The position numbers and the translations under genes were made by a program. A stretch of 31,017 nucleotides of DNA, taken from assembly GCA_003427395.1 (NCBI GenBank), contig BFEA01000531.1, positions 63,459 through 94,475 of the forward strand, in the 5' to 3' direction. The first letter of the stretch is position 1, and the number at the start of each line of letters is the position of its first letter. The DNA is from Chara braunii (Eukaryota; Streptophyta; Charophyceae; Charales; Characeae). The notes below the pieces were generated by a model. It did no database searches. It was not told the DNA's origin and saw only the letters and a list, made by a program, of their open reading frames with translations. Positions 10,035 through 19,928 of this stretch are shown here, piece by piece.

Positions 10035-10050
10035 TAGGGTTTAGGGTTTA
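10035..10050 (+). promoter_or_regulatory. Telobox / short interstitial telomere-type repeat
   Basis: TAGGGTTTAGGGTTTA contains two overlapping plant-type TTTAGGG units. Teloboxes (AAACCCTA) are known binding sites in promoters of plant growth and translation genes. A two-unit site may equally be chance or a repair scar. Confidence 0.5.
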
Positions 10051-10439
10051 AGAAAAGTGTTCAGGCTAGAGAATGGGGAAGGGAGAGGCTAGGCAGAATA
10101 AGAACGGAGAAGGAAACCAGAGGCATGGTTATGATTAGCTCGGCGAGAATACTGGCAGGGTGTCGTGGCTTTCGGTTCTTTAGCGTAACCTAGGGGGACT
10201 ATTGTTCCTTTCTTTGTCCAGCTTTCCTTTTTTCAGAATTATGCCCAACAGGACACTGGACCCGGTTTCCAGCCAAGCCGAGTCTGGGTAATGGCCCCAG
10301 TACACCAGGTTGAGATGTGGAGGGATTCCCGGCCTCCTTTTGCTGTTGACAACGGCCCTGGCCATTACATGGCCATTGTACATGCCTCTGACCACTGGGA
10401 GCTGTGGGACAACGGCACCATGGTCCATGCTGTGACTGA

Positions 10440-10961
10440 TGTCACTGTTTCTTACAAAATGGTGCTGTTTTCTTGCCACAACAAACCGTCCGCAATCTCT
10501 TTTATGTCAAAGATCATTCCTCTGGCCCCGTGCTGCAGCAGGACAATGTACCAACACTCTGTGACCTTCTCCTTTGCACAGCCACAAACACTGTTACACT
10601 CGGCTGTAGTCTCCATCATCTCTGTCACAATCACTACAATGACATGGTTTCTGCATCCATGTGTGCAGAGGACTGTCCCACCGTTCCTGATTGCAGGGAC
10701 CCTCTGCATCCGGACACTGTATGTCCATTTTGCGTCCACGGGCGCTATACTGAATGCATGCTCTTTTGTGGTGACCGTTCTTCCTTCATTTTGGCCTGCA
10801 ATTGACACGCCATTTGTCGGGGGTGTATGGTGGGCATGCTCAATGCCAGCCGTCGTGGCAATTGTTGCACTGGGAATGCTCAGCTAGGTCTTCCATGTGT
10901 TCATCCAGCTCATCCTTACAATGTATGTCCTCTCTGTCGTCAAGGACAGACTCATTCTTGA
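10440..10961 (+). pseudogene. Tandem RING-like Cys/His coding stretch with in-frame TGA
   Basis: One frame, open from 10440 to 10961 apart from TGA at 10803-10805, encodes two consecutive Cys/His units of about 60 residues. Unit 1: LCDLLLC, then GCSLHHLCHNH, then HPDTVCPFC. Unit 2: ECMLFC, then CN-stop-HAICRGC, then HPYNVCPLC. Both follow C-x3-C ... C-x2-H-x2-C-x2-[CH] ... C-x2-C, a RING or treble-clef style of zinc ligation. The stop takes a spacer position, not a ligand. Matching spacing in both units argues that this was, or is, a real protein. The frame is closed upstream by TGA at 10437, so the N-terminal part must be spliced in, frameshifted away or lost. RING proteins usually act as E3 ubiquitin ligases; I cannot assign a family. 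Confidence 0.5.
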
Positions 10962-11328
10962 GCCTTTTCTTATCATCCTTTGCCTTGATCTTCACTCCAC
11001 TCTCCATACTTTCCCTTACTATCCCTTAATCGTTCTTTGTTTGTCTGCTCTCCATCTCTCCTCCCTGTGTTTATCCCCTCCGCCTTCACTCTGCCTCTTT
11101 CTCACAGTGTACAAGTGGGCTGTTATGGCACACGGGGATGGGGCACCTCGCGCGCAACTTCATCAACATGGCGAGCCTTGTATGTGAAAGGCACAGTGAA
11201 GGGGGAGTCAAAAGAAGAATGAGAAAAATGAATGGTTTCAGTGTGCCCTTCATGTTTGTCTTGTTTTTTAATTTTTAAATTTTGCCTTTTGTTTCACAAA
11301 GTGCGCTCTTTTAGTGCATAGTTATGTG
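10962..11328. other. Unassigned flank of the hAT-like element
   Basis: C/T-rich sequence. About 11160-11215 resembles about 29330-29385 at the DNA level (GTGAAAGGCACAGTGAAGGGGGAG versus GAGAGGCATAGTGAAAGGGGAG), perhaps a shared retroelement end. No gene seen. Confidence 0.35.
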
Positions 11329-11336
11329 GCAATATA
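11329..11336. repeat. Left 8-bp target-site duplication GCAATATA
   Basis: GCAATATA directly precedes the CAGTGTTGCAC end of the element and recurs exactly at 12024-12031 after the other end. Confidence 0.8.
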
Positions 11337-11578
11337 CAGTGTTGCACACGCCGACGGTCGGCGGCCCTTGACTAGTCGGCTGCCGAACCGCCGACCGGTC
11401 GGCTGGTCGGCACCTACCGGTCGGGGATCGTCGGCACCCCGCCAAAAAAAAAAAAAATGTGTTTTTTTTTGTTTTTTTTTTTGTTTTTTTTTTTGTTTTT
11501 TTTTTTGTTTTGGGGGGAGGGGTCCAGAACCCCGAATAACCACCAACACCCCCATAGCGGCCCCCAATACGCCCATAC

Positions 11579-11864
11579 CTGTCTCTTATACACATCTAGA
11601 TGTGTATAAGNNNNNNNNNNNNNNNNNNNNNNNNNNNNNNNGGAAGTCCGCAGAAGGCCGTAACGGGACCTCTTGGCCCACCGTTGTCCAATCTTTAAAA
11701 CCTGTCTCTTATACACATCTAGATGTGTATAAGAGATCTTGCTTACTCCGCTCCGTACCATTGCATGTCCACCACAGCCAGCTGATGAGGGGGAAAGGGG
11801 TCGGGGAAGTCCGCAGAAGGCCGTAACGGGCCCTCATACACATCTAGATGTGTATAAGAGACAG
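11579..11864. other. Assembly chimera bounded by Nextera mate-pair junction adapters
   Basis: Transposase mosaic-end sequence CTGTCTCTTATACACATCT joined to its reverse complement, the mate-pair circularisation junction, occurs at 11579-11610 (cut by the gap), 11702-11736 (last 3 bases missing) and 11836-11864 (left part missing). The pieces between them, 11642-11700 and 11737-11830, match 22133-22191 and 22065-22158 base for base but in swapped order. This segment is library artefact plus a LINE fragment from elsewhere and should be masked. Confidence 0.95.
11611..11641. other. Assembly gap (31 N)
   Basis: Run of N inside the adapter-bounded chimera. A further single N lies at 19627 inside the CT array. 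Confidence 0.99.
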
Positions 11865-12031
11865 GTACTAGCAAGCGCAGTACAGCTCCCAACTCAGATT
11901 TGAAAAAAAATCAGTGGGTGGTTGTTTTCTGACTGGTCGGCGGTCCGCCGACCGATCGGCCCCGATCGGTCGGGGCAAAACGGTCGGCGGTCGGGGTCGG
12001 CGGTCGGCACCGGTGCAACCCTGGCAATATA

Positions 12032-12489
12032 TGTAAAAACAATGAGGCCGGGAATTCCTCAACATCAACCCGGACAACAGTGGGCCCATTGAAAAAAAGA
12101 AAAAAGAACGGTTGGTCATTATCACTTTATCTAGATTCTAGACTGAAAATTGCCCTGAGTACAGCTATAATGACCGGGCGTTCTATTTGAGTGACGATTG
12201 TAGGTGGTGGACCCATCTGGAGACCGAAATACAGAGTATCTGGAATCTGGGTAGAGTCCAAATGTCTACCTACGACTCATCCGGGGGCCACGAGAACATG
12301 TTTTTTTTTGTTTTTTAGATTTTTCTGTTGTCTGACATGTTCTCAGAACCAGGTCAGGATTTCGACCTAGTACTCAGTTGAAGCTCTTAGCTCGCACAAT
12401 ACTTTGCCCTAGTTTCTTTAAGTTTTTGAAAAATCAAGTTTTCAACCCCCCCCCTCAGGTGCCTCTGTCCTTCATCAAACGGATTGGTC
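12032..12489. other. Unassigned, with a T-loop inverted repeat
   Basis: GAGAACATG (12292-12300) and CATGTTCTC (12336-12344) form a perfect 9-bp inverted repeat around a T-rich loop. Homopolymer T and C runs follow. No gene seen. Confidence 0.5.
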
Positions 12490-13917
12490 CCGCGAACTAG
12501 TGGACAGTAATGCGTTTACACGACGTAGAGGGGCCAGGCTTGACGGTTGGCAGAGTCAGCAACACGCCTTCCATGCAGGCAGCAGTCACACTTGATCGCC
12601 TCTGGAAGGTGCGGGTGGTAGAAGATGAGGACCTCAGGATGTTCGAGCCATGCCTGCCGTTGCAAGGCTTGGAATTTGACCCTGCAGAATGGGCCTCCAA
12701 ACTCCCAACCCCAGCGGGATGAGTGGACCGCCGGGTGAGCATCCAGGACTATACTACACAGCTGGGTACAGACTGTGCAGGCATTCAGCAAATACCCAGA
12801 GTACTCTGTTCCAACATTGGGACCGGCTTATGCGGGGACAAACAACGGACCTCCACAAGATACCGTTGGCTGCAGTGCTGGCGATTCGCAACACGAGGGT
12901 GCGGAGCATGCACCGGCTGCTGGAGCACGTGGCACTACCAGTTAACGAGTGGTTGGCCAAAAGATGAGCGCAGGCTAATAGACAGAACTTTGATGAGTGC
13001 TGCGCTATTTGTGACACAGGAGCGGTGGAGGACGTTGTGCACTGTATGCCGGCTTGCCCCAAGGCATGGCAGGTGTGAGACTGTGTCAAGGACCTATGGA
13101 GGGAGACCACAGAACAAGCACTGCCAGAGAACCACCTGGGATTGCTAACAGGACTGGCCCGACCACAGGCTCGGGAGAGGTGGATGCACAAGTTCTTTGG
13201 AAGATTACGCCCGTTGGCTTTGTGGGTGGTATGCAAGAGAAGATGCAAAGAAACAATCGATAAACGGGAGGTGTCGCCAGAGCAGACATGGGAGGAGCTC
13301 AAACAAGCGCTGGCTTTGGTAATGGGAAATTGGGGTCTGTGGAGGGCAACATGGTGAAATGTGTCTGGCGGACTGGGGTGCATTCCTCCCAGGGCATAGC
13401 CTGGTCGGGGACCGTGCAGCCACGACACTCCGATCTGATGTAATGGGTAGCTAGCCTGGCCTTGGGGTTAGTAGGCAGTACAACTTAAGGGAAGGCTCTT
13501 GAAGATCCCTGCTGTGTTCCACCGATGGGACGGAAGCTCGCGCCTGCTGTATGGCGGCACTGAAAGGGTCTGATTTGGCATGCGGGCACGCCCTGCCTCG
13601 GGGTCTCCCTCGGCACCTCCGTGGATCGATGGGGGATTACAGTGGTAACACAGCAGAATGGGCAGACCGGAACCGGTCGGTTGTTTGGAGTCGCTGAGGC
13701 TAACTTAGGCAGGGGTGAGGGGTGGTATATCCTTCCTAACGGAAGTTATGAATTTCGTCCACTCCGACCTCCCAACCATAATGGGGAGTAGTGTTGTTGC
13801 GCGAGTAAAATGTGTATTCTCTTGACTTGCCGGTGGAAAAAGAACCGGACTGCTGCTCCCCAGAATAGAAGCAGCCTCGTGTTTATTCAATTTTCTTGTA
13901 AAAAAAAAAAAAAAAAA
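12490..13917 (+). pseudogene. Retroelement ORF2 C-terminal relic, copy B, with 3' UTR and poly(A)
   Basis: Same motif order as copy A at 7455-8300: LEFDPAEWASKL, then VSIQDYTTQLG, TRVRSMHRLLEHVALPVNEW, and the zinc knuckle ECCAICDTGAVEDVVHCMPA with C-x2-C-x8-H-x3-C spacing. It then continues to LWVVCKRRCKETIDKREVSP and ends in a stop near 13357. There is a stop near 12720, a frameshift near 12770, and a TGA after KAWQV where a Trp codon is likely. A non-coding 3' region of about 540 bp runs into an A18 run (13900-13917), the expected LINE tail. The 5' part including RT is absent, so the copy is 5'-truncated. No clear target-site duplication was found. Confidence 0.75.
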
Positions 13918-14226
13918 GAAACCTAAGAAAAACTCAGAAAGAATATTTGCATTGGGATTAGTTGGACTCTCTCAACAGTCACCCGTACATTGGATATCTG
14001 ACACCAGACAGCAGTCGTTCAGATGGCCATCCAAATGTCAGGGTGATAACTCCTTTCGATCGGCCACCCCCTCTCTTTCTGTGTCCCATAATATCTATAT
14101 GTCTGGTCCCCGCCTCTTGATCATCCTTTTATTATCGATTTAAAAGACAGAAAGAGCTTTCCGCCGTTTCCGGGCATAACTTCTTTTCTTGGATCCTGGT
14201 TTTTAAAGTTCTTTTTTCTTCTCTAG
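13918..14226. other. Unassigned; ends in a strong splice acceptor
   Basis: Low-information sequence after the retroelement tail. The last 20 bp (TTCTTTTTTCTTCTCTAG, AG at 14225-14226) form a textbook 3' splice site. Confidence 0.4.
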
Positions 14227-14605
14227 AGCATCATCTCTTGTGTCACTCTTCCACTGTGACTATGCTAATCGTCTGCATGTCATTCCTGTTTTACTGGATG
14301 CTCTCAAGGGGGTGGCCGCTGCGGATGGAGGTGTCATGTTCCCCTGGCGTAAAGGTCTGGTATCTTTGGATCAATGCTATATTTCAGTTCAGTTGGATTC
14401 TCTTCTCAGAGTAGGTTATCACTTCTTTGGGGATGAGCAAGGCGTGGTGGTAGGGATTCTCCATACTGTGCATGTTGTCTGTAGCTTTACCAAAATCCGA
14501 CGAGCTTTGCCGAAATCCAACAAGAGTAATCCTGTGAAAACCATGCTGGTTAATGCCAGCCATTCCTCTGCTTATCGTGATTGGGTCATTTCGGATAGTA
14601 CTTAG
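14227..14605 (+). CDS. Putative terminal exon, unknown protein
   Basis: Directly after the strong acceptor, one frame stays open to TAG at 14603-14605 and encodes about 125 residues of natural composition, including LHVIPVLLDALKGVAAADGG and RVGYHFFGDEQGVVVGILHT. There is no suitable ATG near the start, so it would be the 3' exon of a gene whose upstream exons I cannot place. No family is recognised. It lies about 400 bp before the GNAT gene, but its stop separates it from that reading frame. Confidence 0.3.
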
Positions 14606-15006
14606 TACTTTTTGTGGTGGCCGCCCTTCTGCGTATGACGTGCAAGTATGCGCTGTTATGCAGCATGCTGTAGGATATCACAGATGCTAAAGGATGCAGC
14701 ACACTATGGCACAACAACAGTTGCCAGATGACGATGCAGTACGTACCAAGGAAGCACTTCACAGTTGCATTTGTAGTATTGTACACATCCACTGTGTGAG
14801 CTCCGTGCATAACGCCATGTCTACAGTAAGCAAGTCGCTGACATCACCCTCAGATATGATGTGTGATGAACTGCTGGCTGTTGCTTTCTTGTTCTGTTTG
14901 CAGGTGTGGAGCATGGTATAACTCCAGTGCAGTCAAGTGGCAAACGTCCTCGTCCTCGTTGTGCACACACATTTCTTGCTGCGTAAACATCAAGACGGAG
15001 TTTGAC
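14606..15006 (+). other. Probable 5' UTR of the GNAT gene with a small intron
   Basis: A donor ACA|GTAAGC at 14826 and an acceptor TTCTTGTTCTGTTTGCAG (AG at 14902-14903) bound a possible 78-bp intron. Upstream sequence is closed in the GNAT frame by TGA, so it would be untranslated. A two-codon uORF (ATG GTA TAA) lies at about 14913. Confidence 0.35.
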
Positions 15007-16281
15007 ATGCAGAGGGAAGCCAAAGGTCTGGCTTCTTATGCTCATGGGGCGATTGCACAGACAACAAGTTGGTGTTGCTGCTGGAGCTATGGCGGGGATA
15101 GCTCCTTGCCTTACGACGATGCAGCTTTGTATTCAGGAGAAGTCCGCAGCGATTTCGTTTGCCGCGCTGGAGCAGATGGAGGTGGTGGCGGTGTTTCATC
15201 AGGCTGCTCCCCCATCCACAGCTCAGATCTGTCCTTTTCCCATACAGCCGTGAAACCAGTTGTGGGCATGGAAATGGCATCAGAAACTTCGTCGGATTCT
15301 CAGGAGTTTGCAGAAATCTCGGACCAGCTCGAAAAGCCGGATCCTGTTGCAGATCCTCCTGGAATTGACGATGACGCAGATCACGAACGCAGTTGCGACA
15401 CTGTGCTCAGACCTACTGTGAGTGCCACAGAAAGAATGCAAGAGGAACGGGTCTATCAGCTCTCGTCTGTGAGGCACCCACCTGGCAATGCCACCATGTC
15501 TGTGCGGTCCCGCTCCCGACCTGGCAGCCCGGTTTCAACATTGTCTATGAACAACATGCGCAATGGACTGGATCCGTACCATGCCAAAATGCTAGTGCAA
15601 ATTGAGCGATTTCGGTACTTCCATATCAGCCGCCATGGAGCTTTTGTTGTTTGCATGATGCAGCCAGAGCACACGTTTGCGACAACGGAGCTTTTGACGG
15701 AGTCGTTTGCTGATTACCTGGGCATCTTCAGCTATGGACCCTTCCTGAGAGTTCAGATTTCAAACTACCTCCAAGAACGGTACATGTCGGTTCCGTATGG
15801 CGTGTGCTTGGTTATGCTCCGGTTTCCTTCATGGAAAGGTAATCAAATGGGTGGAAAAGAGAAACAGGAGCTGGAGGAGCAGCTTGGGAGGGGGGCTCCT
15901 CTGACTCTCGTCGGCACTGTGGAGCTCTCGTTCTCGAGCCGATCAAGGGCTCCATTTCCAACGCTTAATCCGCCTGTCAATGCCACATATTTATGTAACA
16001 TGGCTATCGAGGTGGAGTACCGGGGCTTAGGGTTGGGGCGGGAGTTGCTGAAAGCAGCAGAGCAACTTGCAGTGCAGCTGGGCAAGACTGAAATTTTTCT
16101 CCATTGCCGACTGATGGATCACGTTCCCTACAAGTTGTACTTGCGTGCCGGCTATGCTCCCGTTGCGCAGGACAACTTGTTCGCTCTGCTGATGTTTCAG
16201 CGAAGACGATGTCTGATGAGGAAGGCATTTCACAGTCCAAAAGACGGAATAACGACACAGGTCTCGACAAAGGGTCGGTAG
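15007..16281 (+). CDS. GCN5-related N-acetyltransferase (GNAT), plant-type
   Basis: Predicted 424-residue enzyme that transfers acetyl from acetyl-CoA to an amine; the substrate is not readable from sequence. The N-terminal third is Ser/Asp/Glu-rich and may include a plastid transit region, as in plant GNATs. The GNAT fold follows: a first strand near FRYFHISRHGAFVVCMM, then LVGTVELSF, then motif A as YLCNMAIEVEYRGLGLGREL, whose R-G-L-G-L-G fits the RxxGxG pyrophosphate loop, with an alpha helix after it. Motif B follows as LYLRAGYAPV. This order and the YLCNMAI wording match land-plant plastid GNATs. I took the first in-frame ATG after the acceptor at 14903. The frame is uninterrupted to TAG at 16279-16281. 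Length is somewhat above typical plant members because of the polar N-terminus. Confidence 0.8.
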   Translation: MQREAKGLASYAHGAIAQTTSWCCCWSYGGDSSLPYDDAALYSGEVRSDFVCRAGADGGGGGVSSGCSPIHSSDLSFSHTAVKPVVGMEMASETSSDSQEFAEISDQLEKPDPVADPPGIDDDADHERSCDTVLRPTVSATERMQEERVYQLSSVRHPPGNATMSVRSRSRPGSPVSTLSMNNMRNGLDPYHAKMLVQIERFRYFHISRHGAFVVCMMQPEHTFATTELLTESFADYLGIFSYGPFLRVQISNYLQERYMSVPYGVCLVMLRFPSWKGNQMGGKEKQELEEQLGRGAPLTLVGTVELSFSSRSRAPFPTLNPPVNATYLCNMAIEVEYRGLGLGRELLKAAEQLAVQLGKTEIFLHCRLMDHVPYKLYLRAGYAPVAQDNLFALLMFQRRRCLMRKAFHSPKDGITTQVSTKGR

Positions 16282-17154
16282 AGCCGCTGTGTTTTGTTTT
16301 TTTGATGGGTTCGGCATTCCGCCTACTTCCTATACGAGTCATGCTTGACTGCAGGCTACGTTCTCCTACTGTGCCGTACAACTTGTTTTAGCGGCGCATT
16401 GCTGACGTCTCAGAAGAGAAGAGACGGGGTCGGACGAGTGTCAGGCTGTCAACAGAGGCATTTCATAGACCCAGTTGAGGGCGTATGTCGAGCCGGGAAG
16501 AAGGGAGGAAGTTTTTAGGAGTCATTGTGACTTTGGGTTTCTGCCTCGTTCGTACCTGAGGAGGAAAGGAATGGGCTCGAGAGGTGAGTTTGCGGATGGC
16601 GCAACTGATGAGAAGAGGGGAATGGTCAGAGTCTTCAGGCAGAACGTCGCACATTCTTGCTGTGAAGAAGTGCAGACACATGGGGGTTATGGGACAACTA
16701 AGCTATGGGACAGGGGCTCAAAAGCGTTGGACGAAAAGAGATGGATTTGTTCTGAGGATGAAGTGAGGTAGTAGCGGGCATGATCGCAGTGGCGGTGAGA
16801 CTGGAGGGTATCACCGCAAACTTCTAGTTCAGTGACTGCTTGATGACAGACTGAAGGAGCAACTGAGCAGGCTGAGGACCTGGTTCCACTTGATGCTGTT
16901 CTGTCTGAACTTGGTGTGAATCTGATCCACAAATCGGACCAGGCTCATGTGGAGACAGCAAATAATTGTACCCCAGGGGACCCACTCCACCATTGTAGGG
17001 GACAAAATGAAGTTGCCTCTTTTGGCAAGTCATTGCCTCCTGGCCTCATGCCATGATCGCTTTCTGTAAACATAAACAGTTCTCTGGAAGCAGAGTCCAC
17101 TAGCGGCAACTTCTCTCACAATCATCAGGAGCACAGTATTGAGGGGTCGTTCGA
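16282..17154. other. GNAT 3' flank, unassigned
   Basis: A strong donor-like GAGAG|GTGAGT lies at about 16582. Short ORFs on both strands carry no recognised domain. Nothing else is visible. Confidence 0.4.
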
Positions 17155-17620
17155 TGGAAGTGGATGGACGTGGATGGACGTGGATGGACGTGGATGGATG
17201 TGGATGGACGTGGACGCAGGTGGATGGTAAGGATTATTTCACACAAGTGGACCGATGGATGATGAATGGGCCTTTATGGGTGTATATACCCGGGACAGAG
17301 TTGGAGGGGTGGATGAGGATGGATAGGTAGGGGCGGATGAGAGGGACGGACGACTGCACCTTCAGCTTCAATTTTCCTAGGACAGTTTGACAAGTGGATG
17401 GATGGATGGATGGATGGATGCATGAATGGGTTTATGGATGTATACACGGGTCGGAGATGGAGTCAGATGAGGATGGATAGGGCTGGACGAGAGGGCTGGA
17501 CAAATGCAGCTTCAGGCTTTAGCTTCGAGCTTGAACCCCAAGGAAGGTATTTTTTAGAGGAATGGACAAATGCAGCTTCAGGCTTCAGCTTCAAGCGTGA
17601 ACCCCAAGGAAGGTATGAGA
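17155..17620 (+). repeat. GGATG-rich tandem repeats at three scales
   Basis: A 10-bp unit TGGATGGACG repeats five to six times at 17161-17226. (GGAT)n occupies 17395-17420. A 66-bp unit beginning TGGACAAATGCAGCTTCAGG is duplicated at 17497-17550 and 17563-17615. The block 17260-17380 is itself a diverged copy of 17430-17530 (GTATA, then GATGAGGATGGATAGG, GAGAGGG, CAGCTTCA). Confidence 0.85.
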
Positions 17621-18109
17621 TGAGCACAGATGGCAGCCTTTTTTTTTGCAAGGCAGTCAACGCCATTGTGGAGAGTATAAAGCGGCGGCGTTAGCTTCGA
17701 TCTTTGCAACGTCCATGTCTCAGAAGAAGGTAGGGAACCGAATGTTGTCGAACCTTTTTTGAGGGTGTCTTGACCCTCTTCGGAGGGAGAGGTGGGGAAA
17801 TGACATTGAATTCGCAAATTAATATTCATTCATTTTATCGATTGTACGCAAGGTTGGGGCACTGGAACAGGAAAGAGATGCGCAAAAGAAATGCTTTGTA
17901 ATCAGTGCAATTTTGCAGGCTTAGTTCTTCTCTTCCCTGTGCCTGTTCTTCTGTACACTTTCACCAGCAAAAAGAAGAGAATGTGCTTAATCCATGCCAT
18001 TGCTCAGTCTCTAGTTTTGCACTACCTGTTTCAACCTTACAAGATTATAAGAACGTCTGAGTCAAAGAAGTTGGTGCTTATGTGCTTTTCTGTTTTTAAA
18101 TGAGTGTTC
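17621..18109. other. Unassigned
   Basis: A T9 run near 17640 and small ORFs without recognisable content. No gene or repeat identified. Confidence 0.4.
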
Positions 18110-19060
18110 CGTGACCTGGGAGATGGTGTAGGGTCGGGGTTGGGGTTGAGGTTTTGGGGTGGAGATTGGGATCTGAGGTTTGGGTTGGGTTGGGCTGGAG
18201 GGGTTTGGGTCGAGTGTGGTGGGGTCAGGATTGGCTGGATTGGGTCCCTTGAGAGCGGTCTTGGCAGAATAGGTTAGGTTTGGTTAGAATCTTGGGTCTC
18301 GGGGTTTGGGGCTCTGGGTCTTTGACATCCTAGATTAACTCCGTATTTGTTTATGTATTCGCACGAATGCCTCTGCCAGAATGCCGCTGGAAAACAAGAT
18401 GTCCTGGTGGAGATCACACGGGTCGCAGTTGACTGACTGCATGTCCAGGTGCAATCTGACAGGAGGCGTCGGTTTGAATCAGGCACAGTGAAGAGGCATT
18501 AAGGGCAAGAACCCGCTGACCTTGTTGACACTGGTTGGGTCTGGTGTTGTGGGGTTTGTGTTGCACGGGTTTGGTTCCATTTGGTTTGAATTGAGGACAG
18601 GTTGGCCTTGAGGTGTGTTCTAGTTCGTGCAAGGTTGAGGAGTTGGGGAGTATGACGTCAGGGTGGGTTGGGAGTCTGAGGTTGGGGTGGGTTGGGAGTC
18701 TGAGGTTGGGGTAGGTTGGGCAGGTGGATTCAAGTAGGGTCGTTTGGATTTAGTGTTCTGGTCTGGCTTTCAAAGCGGGTCTGGGATTTGGGTTTAGGTT
18801 TGGGGGGCTTTGGGATCTGGGATCTGGGATCTGGGCTTTGGGTTGGGGCTCTGGGCCCTGGACTTCAGGCTCTGGGTTCTGGGCTCTGGGCTCTGGGCTC
18901 TGGGCTCTGGGCTCTAGGCTCTAGGCTCGGGGCTTTGGGCTGGGGCTTTGGGCTCTGGGCTCTGGGCTTTGGGCTGGGGCTGGGGCTCTGGGCTCTGGAC
19001 TTTGGGCTGGGGTCTAAAGTTGAGTTTATCGTGTTGGGGTTTAACCGGCTTGCTTGCTTG
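18110..19060 (+). repeat. G-rich degenerate repeats, heptameric GGGCTCT core
   Basis: 18110-18310 and 18650-18800 carry GGTTGGG/TTTGGG variants. 18805-19015 is a quasi-regular array of GGGCTCT and GGGCTTT heptamers. The + strand has many GGG runs at 7-nt spacing, a strong G-quadruplex arrangement. The 127-residue frame across it (SGLWALG repeats) is a by-product of the heptamer and not a gene. Confidence 0.85.
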
Positions 19061-19542
19061 CTTCGGCATTGTGTTTCATTTCATGTGATTCTTATGTGAT
19101 GTCAGTACTTTTATTTCACTGCATGCCAATCAATTTGGTTTGCTTTGTTTCGTTTCAGTGTGCTTCAGTTTGGGTTGGTTTAGTGGGGGCCTGATTTAAT
19201 TAGTATTTTTGAACCTTTTTTCTGGGGTGGGTTGGGTGGCCTTTGAGTGCCTAGGAGGGGGTCGACTTGGCATGAGTTGACTGCGGTTCATGGCTTCATT
19301 CGGTTTGGTTTCAGTTTTTGACTTTCTATGTGGTTCTTAACAGGCTGGTTGGTCAAACCTTCAGTACTCGAGGTGGCATTCTTATCGGCCTCCAAGGTAA
19401 CACAGTCTACGGACAGACTTGGTAGAATGCTCAGCTGGGCTCGAGTTTCCCCTGCCTTGGTATGAAAACCCTGCATAGAAAGAAGCAGAGATGTAAATGA
19501 AAGTCGACAGGAAAAGAAAACAGGAAATCAGGAATGGAAGTC

Positions 19543-19545
<3 letters not shown>
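19061..19545. other. Unassigned GT-rich sequence
   Basis: Continues the G/T bias of the previous block with no regular period. No coding or RNA feature recognised. Confidence 0.4.
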
Positions 19546-19626
<81 letters not shown>

Positions 19627-19627
19627 N

Positions 19628-19692
<65 letters not shown>

Positions 19693-19696
19693 TGTG
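19546..19696. repeat. (CT)n followed by (TG)n compound microsatellite
   Basis: CT dinucleotides at 19546-19675, with one N at 19627, pass directly into TG dinucleotides to 19696. Confidence 0.97.
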
Positions 19697-19928
19697 CGCC
19701 TGCCCACACCCGCTCATCTCGAGTGTGCTTCATTGTCTGCGACAGAGGTAGAGCTGCTTTGATTTTGGATCTACTGATCAGGGTGGAACAGGGCTGTTGT
19801 GGTGGAAATCTAAAACATACACAGCCTTGTACGGGAAAGGCACAGTAAAATTTACTAAAAAGAGAGCAGCAAGAAAATTTATATAAAAACGTAAGGATTA
19901 CAAAGAAAGAGCTGTACACACACAAGGC

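Larger units (their letters stand above)
11337..12023. mobile_element. Non-autonomous hAT-like DNA transposon
   Basis: The left end starts CAGTGTTGCACACGCCGAC. The right end, read inward, starts CAGGGTTGCACCGGTGCCGAC. These imperfect terminal inverted repeats have the CAGNG start typical of hAT elements. A perfect 8-bp duplication, GCAATATA, flanks both ends, the hallmark target size of hAT. Both subtermini are packed with CGGTCGGC/GCCGACCG motifs (11345-11425 and 11935-12010), like the subterminal repeats that hAT transposases bind. No transposase is encoded, so it would have moved in trans. The middle (11579-11864) is an assembly chimera, so true length and interior are unknown; the genuine arms total about 400 bp. 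Confidence 0.75.

Noticed and set aside
10291-10887. 198-codon frame starting MAPVHQVEMW
   Set aside because: It overlaps the Cys/His frame out of phase; the paired zinc-ligand pattern favours the other frame, although the first 50 residues might belong to the same gene after a frameshift.
11642-11830. A LINE inserted inside the hAT-like element
   Set aside because: The blocks are bounded by mate-pair adapters and are in swapped order relative to the real LINE at 22065-22191, so the nesting is artefactual.
18716-19099. 127-codon frame rich in SGLWALG repeats
   Set aside because: It is the translation of the GGGCTCT heptamer array and carries no independent coding signal.
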